In this document: positions 1 through 8,244 of the stretch, piece by piece | Numbering within the stretch: position 1 is the first letter of the stretch | Layout: every line of letters begins with the position of its first letter | NCBI GenBank assembly: GCA_009928265.1 | Contig: RFPR01000078.1 | Span: 1-9,391, forward strand | DNA length: 9,391 nucleotides | From: Pseudomonadota bacterium | Lineage (GTDB): Bacteria; Verrucomicrobiota; Verrucomicrobiia; Chthoniobacterales; UBA6821 | Direction of reading: 5' to 3' | Notes under the pieces: model-generated | Told to the model about the DNA's origin: nothing | Seen by the model: the letters and a program-made list of their open reading frames with translations, nothing else | Database searches by the model: none | Position numbers and translations under genes: made by a program

Positions 1-521
1 ATCCCTGCGCTGTCTGGTTGTCCCAGTGTCAGGGCTCCGCTTCCTGCCTTTACGAGAAGGGAATCGACATGACCGTGATAGCACCCCTCGAATTTCACGA
101 TTCGGTCGCGTTCTGTGAATCCGCGGGCGAGTCGGATCGCTCCAAGAACGGCTTCCGTTCCCGAATTGGTCATTCGGACCTTCTCCACTGAGGGGACCAT
201 CCGGCAGATGGTCTCTGCCATTTCGACTTCCAAAGGGTTGGGAATTCCAAAGCTCGTACCGTGTTTCGCCGTTTCGGTCACGGCATCGAGGACGACCTGA
301 GGCGCGTGGCCTAGGATGGCAGGCCCCCAGGTGCCGACAAAGTCGACATACTCACGGCCATCAACATCCCAGATTTTGCAGCCTTTGGCCCTGTTGACGA
401 AAAAGGGTTCCCCTCCGACTCCCCGAAAGGCACGGACTGGTGAATTCACTCCTCCCACCAGACGCTTCTGAGCACGTTGCCAGAGGGTTTCGGAAACGGA
501 ACCTGTCTTGTAATGGCTCAT
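1..521 (-). CDS. hemL: Glutamate-1-semialdehyde 2,1-aminomutase, 3' end outside the window
   Basis: HemL is a PLP-dependent enzyme that converts glutamate-1-semialdehyde to 5-aminolevulinate in the C5 route to haem and other tetrapyrroles, in the cytoplasm. Only the first 173 codons are present; the frame stays open to the window edge. Family hallmarks are visible: the N-terminal substrate-site segment VGGVNSPVRAF (22-32), WDVDGREYVDFVGTWGPAILGH (about 51-72), TNSGTEA (118-124), whose SGT binds the cofactor phosphate, and KFEGCYHGHVDSLL (143-156). The PLP-binding lysine should lie roughly 90 residues further on and cannot be checked. The ATG at 521-519 shares four bases with the nadA stop (ATGA), so translational coupling to nadA is likely. 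The start agrees with the usual HemL N-terminus. Other class-III aminotransferases are unlikely given the GVNSPVR motif. Confidence 0.95.
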   Translation of the reverse strand, partial: MSHYKTGSVSETLWQRAQKRLVGGVNSPVRAFRGVGGEPFFVNRAKGCKIWDVDGREYVDFVGTWGPAILGHAPQVVLDAVTETAKHGTSFGIPNPLEVEMAETICRMVPSVEKVRMTNSGTEAVLGAIRLARGFTERDRIVKFEGCYHGHVDSLLVKAGSGALTLGQPDSAG

Positions 522-1459
522 TTACTCAATTCGAGCATCCGTCGGACTGATTTCTCGGCACGGACACGGAGAGTCTCTTCCATCGTGATCTCGGGTCGGA
601 GGTCGCGAAGGCAGAGATAGAGTTTCTCCAACGTATTACGCTTCATGTAGCGGCACTCGGCACAGGCGCAGGTGTCGGTGGGACCAGAAATGAAGACTTT
701 GTCCGGGCACTCACGGCGGAGGCGGTGAAGCATTCCATCCTCGGTGACGATGACGAATGCCTTGGCCGGGGAACTTTTGCAGTAGGAGACCATCTTTTCG
801 GTCGAGCAAACCTCGTCGGCCAGCAGGCGCACGGCCTGCGGGCACTCGGGATGGGCGACGACGAGGGCGTCGGGATGATCTGCCTTGGCCCGCTCGATAC
901 TGTCGCGCGTGTACTCCATGTGGACGTAGCAGGATCCCTGCCAGAGATCCATCGGACGGCCGGTTTGCTCGGTGACCCAAGACCCCAGGTTCTGGTCGGG
1001 AACAAAGAGGATCGGGCGGTCCTTGGGCGCAGCCTCGACGATTTTCACCGCGTTTCCGCTAGTGCAAATGACGTCGGCCAAAGCCTTCACTCCGGCACTG
1101 CAGTTGATGTAGGCGATGACGAAATAGTTCTTCGCTGTGTGTTTATTCAGAAAGGCTTCCAGTTTATCGGCCGGGCAAGAATCCGATAGGGAGCATCCGG
1201 CGTCGAGGTCGGGGATGACGACAGTCTTGCCGGGATTGAGAATCTTGGCGGTCTCACCCATGAAGTGGACACCGCAGAAGACGATCACATCGGCATCGGT
1301 CTCAGCAGCACGTTGGCTCAATCCCAGGGAATCGCCAACATGGTCGGCGAGATCTTGGATCTCTTTGATCTGGTAGTTATGCGCGAGGATAACGGCATTC
1401 CGCTCCTTCTTGAATCGAAGGATCTCGGCTACCAGATCAGTGGAGTTTGAACTGCTCAC
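518..1459 (-). CDS. nadA: Quinolinate synthase NadA
   Basis: NadA condenses iminoaspartate with dihydroxyacetone phosphate to give quinolinate, the second step of de novo NAD synthesis, using an oxygen-sensitive [4Fe-4S] cluster. The 313-residue protein has the usual three-fold pattern: ILAHNYQ (24-30), GVHFMGETAKILNP (63-76), DLDAGCSLSDSCP (84-96), VPDQNLG (153-159), WQGSCYVH (173-180), HPECP (203-207) and CACAECRYMKRNTLEKL (264-280). By family comparison the cluster ligands should be Cys89, Cys177 and Cys269. Cys264 and Cys266 sit before the third ligand as C-x-C-x-x-C rather than the E. coli C-x-x-C-x-x-C. The start is GTG, with no ATG and no clear Shine-Dalgarno sequence upstream; the only other in-frame option before a stop is CTG at 1492. 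The GTG lies in the arm of a long palindrome. No nadB or nadC is visible nearby; hemL overlaps the stop. Confidence 0.96.
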   Translation of the reverse strand: MSSSNSTDLVAEILRFKKERNAVILAHNYQIKEIQDLADHVGDSLGLSQRAAETDADVIVFCGVHFMGETAKILNPGKTVVIPDLDAGCSLSDSCPADKLEAFLNKHTAKNYFVIAYINCSAGVKALADVICTSGNAVKIVEAAPKDRPILFVPDQNLGSWVTEQTGRPMDLWQGSCYVHMEYTRDSIERAKADHPDALVVAHPECPQAVRLLADEVCSTEKMVSYCKSSPAKAFVIVTEDGMLHRLRRECPDKVFISGPTDTCACAECRYMKRNTLEKLYLCLRDLRPEITMEETLRVRAEKSVRRMLELSK

Positions 1460-1537
1460 AGGGATAAAGGGGATGCAAGGGATGGAGATCAGCTAGGAGT
1501 GTCTCCACATCCCGTATGATCCCCTTGATCCCTGTGA
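1456..1537. repeat. 82-bp imperfect palindrome between acnA and nadA
   Basis: The arms 1456-1465 (TCACAGGGAT) and 1528-1537 (ATCCCTGTGA) are perfect complements. Inside them AAGGGGAT-type blocks pair (1467-1474 with 1520-1527, 8 bp after one mismatch). Then GGGAT (1479-1483) pairs with ATCCC (1509-1513), and GGAGA (1484-1488) with TCTCC (1502-1506), leaving a 13-nt loop. About 28 base pairs result, far more than chance would give. The GGGAT core recurs three times per arm. It fills nearly all of the 92-bp acnA-nadA gap. No T-run follows on the nadA side, so it is not a standard intrinsic terminator. It could be a dispersed palindromic repeat, an mRNA-processing or stability hairpin, or a structure controlling nadA translation. 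The structure is seen; its role is not known. Confidence 0.85.
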
Positions 1538-1551
1538 AAGGATGCAGCTCG

Positions 1552-4353
<2,802 letters not shown>

Positions 4354-4393
4354 CGGGAATCAGGATTAGGTGATAGGTGAACTGGAAAACGGA

Positions 4394-4885
4394 TTACTTC
4401 AGCTCGGACAGTTTTGCCTGGATGGCTTCAAAATTCGGGAGCTGCTTCGGATCGTCACTGGACTCGGCGTATTGGATGACGCCGGAACGGTCGATCAGGA
4501 AAGCGGAGCGCTTTGGCACGCCACCCATGCCGAGTCCGATCTGCGGCAGGAAGCTCTCGTAGGCTATGCCGTAGGCCTTGGCGACGGCATGCTCATAATC
4601 GCTCAGAAGGGTGACCGTGATTCCTTCCTTCTGGGCCCATGCCTGCTGGGCAAAGGGATTGTCACCGCTGATTGCGTAGACTGCACAGTCAAGATTTTCA
4701 TAGGAACCAATGCCTTTGCTGATCTCGCAAAGCTCGGTCGTGCAGACGCCGGTGAAAGCCATCGGAACGAAAAGCAGGAGGATATTCTTCTTACCGACCT
4801 CAGCTGAGAGGTTGATCTGCTTTGGGCCCTCGGCGGTGGCGGTGGAGAGGGTGAAGTCGGGGGCTTTGGTTCCAATGGAGAGCAT
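4394..4885 (-). CDS. Thiol peroxidase, AhpC/TSA-type peroxiredoxin
   Basis: A cytoplasmic peroxiredoxin of 163 residues with a thioredoxin fold, expected to reduce hydrogen peroxide or organic peroxides. The peroxidatic motif P-x-x-x-T-x-x-C is at 41-48 (PMAFTGVC), giving Cys48 as the attacking thiol. Arg126 in VPKRSAFLID is the usual active-site arginine. Cys53 lies five residues after Cys48, the spacing of the resolving cysteine in PrxQ/BCP proteins, so an intramolecular disulfide is likely; Cys67 is the only other cysteine. The PMAFTGVC form also resembles AhpE-like proteins, so I leave the subfamily open and give no symbol. No signal peptide is seen. The gene sits between the lipoprotein gene and acnA, which fits a role in guarding Fe-S enzymes, though that is inference. 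The ATG start gives a standard GTKAPDFTL opening. Confidence 0.93.
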   Translation of the reverse strand: MLSIGTKAPDFTLSTATAEGPKQINLSAEVGKKNILLLFVPMAFTGVCTTELCEISKGIGSYENLDCAVYAISGDNPFAQQAWAQKEGITVTLLSDYEHAVAKAYGIAYESFLPQIGLGMGGVPKRSAFLIDRSGVIQYAESSDDPKQLPNFEAIQAKLSELK

Positions 4886-4921
4886 ATGTGTTAGTGTTAG
4901 GGGTGATCAGGAATGTGAAAT

Positions 4922-6223
4922 TTAACGGTTTGTGGCGGGTGAGGGAAGAATGGAGGTGGAGGAAGGTGCCGAGGATGCAGCAGGATTTGTGCCAGTAGAG
5001 GGAGAGGTCTCAGGGGAAGTCGAGGGTGACGGGGGAGCGCTTGGGCTTGGTGTGGGCGTTGGCCATGGCTTCTCAAGGGAGCTCCATTCATACCATTCGG
5101 CTGTTTCAGTGCCGCCGAGTTCCTTCCAGAGGGCGTGGCAACGGCTTGCCCAGTGGGCGTAATTTGGAACAGAGAAGGGTTTATCGGCCGTGCCCGGAAA
5201 TACGAGATAAGCTACCTCGGGGCGGCTCACAGGTCGCCTGTCGGCACCCGAAGCCGGGTCGATGGCCCTGCAGAGTCGCAGGGAGGCCTCCCCAATCTTG
5301 GAACCGGGCCCCATGTCCCCGAGAATGGCGGGGACGGCATAATCGCCGATGCCTGGTTGAGCGGAGGATTTTCCGACCATGAAGGAGGGAAGCACGATGA
5401 AGGGATCCGCCGCTCCGACAAGGAAATCCCAGCGTTTGAGTTCCTCGGTAGTAGCCTTGAGATAGTCGAGTTCCTTGATCAGTGAGGCCTTGTTCTCGGG
5501 AGTAAGGGAGCCATTTCCCAATTCAGCGCTTAACAAGGCGAAACGCGATTCCGTCTCCCGGAGGCAGGGGTTGGGATGATTGCCGGACTTGAGCCATCGA
5601 TAGTTGGTCTGAGGCTGGAACGTTGCCGACAGGCGGTCTATTGTCAGGTTACGGTCACCATCGGAGCCGTCCGTATTGACGTTCATGATCGCCTGCACGA
5701 ACAACACCCGGCGGCCGTTTTCGGGATGCTTCAAATCCAGGATGGTCTGGCAGTCGAAGAGGGAGTCGCGGTAGGGGAGTTTCTGCAACTGGGCCAGGTT
5801 AGCCCGAAGCGAACGCTCCTTGCGCTCTAGCAGTCCGGCGAAATCAGGTGACGGGGCGACTCCTTCTAGGAGTAGGGGAAGGCTAGGCAGGAGAATTCCG
5901 AGTTCCGGCGTTGCAGCGAGAACCTCCTGGCTGTTGGTTGCGGCGATAGGCCAGCGGACATGCAGCGTGATGTCCGCACCGTAGGAGTTTGTTTCCGGGA
6001 TCGTGGAGAGCGTGGTGAGGGTTCCCTGTGCGCAGGTAACGGAAGTTTTTAGCGCCAGTCCGTTGAAGAGTCTTGCCATGTCGTAATTTTTCCGCGGCAG
6101 GACTGGTTCTTTTTCGGGATGGGGAGTCTGCTTCTTCTCCTGTGGTTGTTTGGAACAACCTGCGGTCATCAAGACCGCAATTAGCAGTACTGAAAAGGAT
6201 GCAAGCGTCTGGAGACCCTTCAC
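4922..6223 (-). CDS. Lipoprotein with GH75 (chitosanase family)-like domain and Pro/Ser/Thr tail
   Basis: A 433-residue exported lipoprotein. Residues 1-22 form a signal peptide with a lipobox (MTAGC), predicting lipidation at Cys23 after signal peptidase II cleavage. The start is GTG at 6223, chosen because it gives a complete signal peptide. The middle resembles bacterial GH75 proteins: an aspartate-rich NTDGSDGD segment (183-190), PFIVLPSFMV (274-283), GIGDYAVPAILGDMGPGSKIGEASLRL (291-317) and VAYLVFPGTADKPFSVP (337-353). Asp303 and Glu312 in the GD..GP..K.GE block are the most family-like acidic residues, but I cannot prove they are catalytic. If active, it would cleave chitosan-like or related amino-sugar polymers at the envelope. 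Residues from about 389 to the end are a Pro/Ser/Thr-rich low-complexity tail. It begins 7 bp after the membrane-thioesterase gene, so co-translation is likely. The family call is from memory and moderately sure; lipoprotein status is firm. Confidence 0.7.
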   Translation of the reverse strand: MKGLQTLASFSVLLIAVLMTAGCSKQPQEKKQTPHPEKEPVLPRKNYDMARLFNGLALKTSVTCAQGTLTTLSTIPETNSYGADITLHVRWPIAATNSQEVLAATPELGILLPSLPLLLEGVAPSPDFAGLLERKERSLRANLAQLQKLPYRDSLFDCQTILDLKHPENGRRVLFVQAIMNVNTDGSDGDRNLTIDRLSATFQPQTNYRWLKSGNHPNPCLRETESRFALLSAELGNGSLTPENKASLIKELDYLKATTEELKRWDFLVGAADPFIVLPSFMVGKSSAQPGIGDYAVPAILGDMGPGSKIGEASLRLCRAIDPASGADRRPVSRPEVAYLVFPGTADKPFSVPNYAHWASRCHALWKELGGTETAEWYEWSSLEKPWPTPTPSPSAPPSPSTSPETSPSTGTNPAASSAPSSTSILPSPATNR

Positions 6224-6230
6224 GATCCGG

Positions 6231-8084
6231 TCAGGTGTAGGAAAGGAAAGCGCTCACCACATCCTGCGGGATATCGAGCATCTTGTAATCGGTGGAGGAG
6301 ACGAAGAGCAGTGTCTGGCTTCCCTTGCCAAGTTGGTTTCCGGCGGAGTCATAGATTTCGTGCTCGAGTGTCACGAACTTCCGGTTGTAATCGCCAACAC
6401 GGATTTTGACGCTGACAGTTTCAAATTCGCGGGTCTCGCGGATGAACTTATGCTCGAAGGATCGGGTCAGGATGTAAAAGGGAGTGTCCTTGAGGTTGAA
6501 CTTAGGCATCACGCGGTTGAAGAAAAGTTCCCGCGTTTTTCCGACCCACATGGCGTACATGCCGAAGTAGACGTTCCCCACGGAATTCGTGTCGGCGTAG
6601 GTTGCGATGAAAGTGTGGACGAACCACTTGCCCTCGAAGTGCCCCGAAATGTCATGCGTTCCGGTCGGGGCTGGCGTGAGAACCGTTCCCACGGGAGTGA
6701 GCGGAACCACCACGGCGGGAGCGGTCGCTACCTGATCTAGTTCCCCGCCCTCGGAGGCCGTCTCCTCCCCGACGAGCGGGACGATCGGCTTGAGCAGAAG
6801 CCAGATGACGTAGCCGAGTGGCATCAGCGAGGCGAGTATCTGGAAAACGGGGTAGTGCAGGAAGTATCCGAACGAGAAGATCACGACTGCCAGCGAACCG
6901 ATACAGAACATCTTCACTTGGGGGATCTCGTTGACCGGCCCGTTCATGAATGCGCGCCCTATCGACAGCACCGAGTATCCGACAAAGAACGTCGCGAAGA
7001 AAATCATGAAGTACTCGAGCTCGATGCCGATCGCCGCACCCGCTACGGCGATGATACCGCAAAGCAGGAAGGTCGGAATGGGGGAGATGATGAGTCGCTC
7101 CGGGATAAGGGCGAAGATTGGATTCTTGCTCTTGGCGGCATTGCTCTGGAAGAACCAGCGCAGTGCGATGTAGCCGCTGTCGAGGGTGGTCAAGATGCAG
7201 GCTCCGAGGAAAACCAGATAGGCACCGAGGATCCATGGGTTCCCGGCGCTGGAGAAAACGCGAGTGAGGAGGGATTCGGCGTAGGGATAACCGGCCAACC
7301 CAGTATGGATCATCGAGACGAAGCCCCCTTCCATGGCCCAGAGAGCAAGCACGCCGTGGAAAAGCAGAATGGCGCCGAAAAGAAGAGCCCCTATTCCGTA
7401 GGAGAGTGTGATGGATGTATTTTCCCGACGCATCTGAATGGCCCTCTGCCACTGCTGGAGGTCGAGCCACGGCCCGATCAGGAAACCGATACAGATCGGC
7501 ACCACGTAGCCCCAGAAGCTCATGTCATGGGAGGGAAGCAAGCTCGGGCGGTGGAGGCCCCGCAGATAAGGAGTACCCAGTTCCAAGACGATCACGGCCA
7601 TGCATACAAGGATGAGCGCGAGGAAAGCAGCATGGCTGTACTTGATCCTGCGGATGGAGAACTCTTCACCGAAGAGAATACCTGCGGCCAAGATCACGAG
7701 GCCTGTCAGGGGGAGGTAAAGGATGTCCGGTTTGAGTCCCAGTGGCTGCCAGGCGTAACGGATTAGGGCGAAGATGGTCAGCGAGAGGGCGATGACCTGA
7801 TAGAGGAAAAAAACCAGCCTGAAGGGGCGCGCCCATCCGCCGAAGAAAACGGCAAGGGATTCAGATCCCGAGTTCCGTTTTGCGATGTGATCCGTTACCG
7901 CCCCGAAGAGGAAAAGGCCGAGGCAGTTCGGAATCAGGAACGTGAGCAGGCCGGTGAGACCGAACTCGACGGTAAACTGGACCGAGAAGAAGAGGCCGAG
8001 CCCCCAGACCCAGGATAGGGCTACGGTGTTACCCCAGAGCAGGGCGTTGAGGAAGCGGGAGAGGGAGTTTAATGGCGTGGCCAT
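6231..8084 (-). CDS. Polytopic membrane protein fused to a hotdog thioesterase domain (CalE7/DynE7-like active site)
   Basis: This 617-residue protein has two parts. Residues 18 to about 435 hold some twelve hydrophobic helices. The short motif GPWLDLQQWQRA (204-215) and TTLDSG (299-304) recall sodium-solute symporters and related APC-fold transporters, but I cannot name a family. After a Pro/Thr/Val-rich linker (about 438-480) comes a hotdog domain (about 486-600) with YADTNSVGNVYFGMYAMWVGKTRELFF. Canonical 4-hydroxybenzoyl-CoA/YbgC thioesterases have Asp where this has Asn500. Asn500 with Arg518, 18 residues on, instead matches my recollection of the Asn19/Arg37 pair in enediyne-polyketide thioesterases. 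An acyl thioester is therefore the likely substrate, hydrolysed on the cytoplasmic side if both ends are inside; this is inferred. The start is ATG at 8084; an in-frame TTG at 8090 would add two residues. The lipoprotein gene follows 7 bp downstream. Confidence 0.85.
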   Translation of the reverse strand: MATPLNSLSRFLNALLWGNTVALSWVWGLGLFFSVQFTVEFGLTGLLTFLIPNCLGLFLFGAVTDHIAKRNSGSESLAVFFGGWARPFRLVFFLYQVIALSLTIFALIRYAWQPLGLKPDILYLPLTGLVILAAGILFGEEFSIRRIKYSHAAFLALILVCMAVIVLELGTPYLRGLHRPSLLPSHDMSFWGYVVPICIGFLIGPWLDLQQWQRAIQMRRENTSITLSYGIGALLFGAILLFHGVLALWAMEGGFVSMIHTGLAGYPYAESLLTRVFSSAGNPWILGAYLVFLGACILTTLDSGYIALRWFFQSNAAKSKNPIFALIPERLIISPIPTFLLCGIIAVAGAAIGIELEYFMIFFATFFVGYSVLSIGRAFMNGPVNEIPQVKMFCIGSLAVVIFSFGYFLHYPVFQILASLMPLGYVIWLLLKPIVPLVGEETASEGGELDQVATAPAVVVPLTPVGTVLTPAPTGTHDISGHFEGKWFVHTFIATYADTNSVGNVYFGMYAMWVGKTRELFFNRVMPKFNLKDTPFYILTRSFEHKFIRETREFETVSVKIRVGDYNRKFVTLEHEIYDSAGNQLGKGSQTLLFVSSTDYKMLDIPQDVVSAFLSYT

Positions 8085-8244
8085 GGTCAATCATCTTAAC
8101 GATCCTTTCCTGCGTCCATCAATCCGAATGGAAAGCGAATGAAAAGTTGCTTTCAATCCCTCGGGTGGTCGATCTTGCCATGTGCTTCGTGCAGGGGCAT
8201 GATTTACGGTTTAATAACGCTTTCTCCCGCCGATTTTCCCTTTC
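8085..8244. promoter_or_regulatory. Divergent intergenic region between the membrane-thioesterase gene and the lptF-like gene
   Basis: This 160-bp stretch separates two genes transcribed away from each other, so it must carry or lie near promoters for both strands. It is more AT-rich in places than its surroundings (around 8125-8155 and 8199-8218). No RNA gene, strong hairpin or credible small ORF was seen. On the minus strand a TTGAAA lies at 8151-8156 (reverse complement), but no convincing -10 box follows at the right distance, so I do not call a promoter there. Confidence 0.5.
8175..8203 (+). promoter_or_regulatory. Candidate sigma-70 promoter for the lptF-like gene
   Basis: TTGCCA (8175-8180) matches the -35 consensus at five of six positions. 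After a 17-bp spacer CATGAT (8198-8203) matches the -10 consensus at four of six. Transcription would begin near 8210, about 35 nt before the TTG start at 8245. The AT-rich TTTAATAA at 8210-8217 just downstream is an alternative -10 but lacks a matching -35. Positions and spacing are seen; promoter activity is inferred. Confidence 0.33.

Noticed and set aside
1456..1537. Intrinsic transcription terminator after acnA
   Set aside because: The stem is long and only moderately GC-rich, and no run of T follows on the nadA side, so termination is not supported.
4922..5060. DNA tandem repeat at the lipoprotein 3' end
   Set aside because: The low complexity is at protein level (Pro/Ser/Thr codons); no exact DNA unit repeats regularly.
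6855..7766. A 303-codon plus-strand open frame opposite the membrane-thioesterase gene
   Set aside because: The opposite strand encodes clear hydrophobic helices. This frame is highly charged with no motif, as expected for the complement of membrane codons.
6231..8090. TTG at 8090 as the start of the membrane-thioesterase gene
   Set aside because: An ATG lies two codons later at 8084, and neither has a better ribosome-binding site, so ATG is preferred; the difference is two residues.
8085..8160. Minus-strand promoter for the membrane-thioesterase gene
   Set aside because: A TTGAAA is present, but the sequence 17 bp further on (TTCCAT) matches the -10 consensus poorly.
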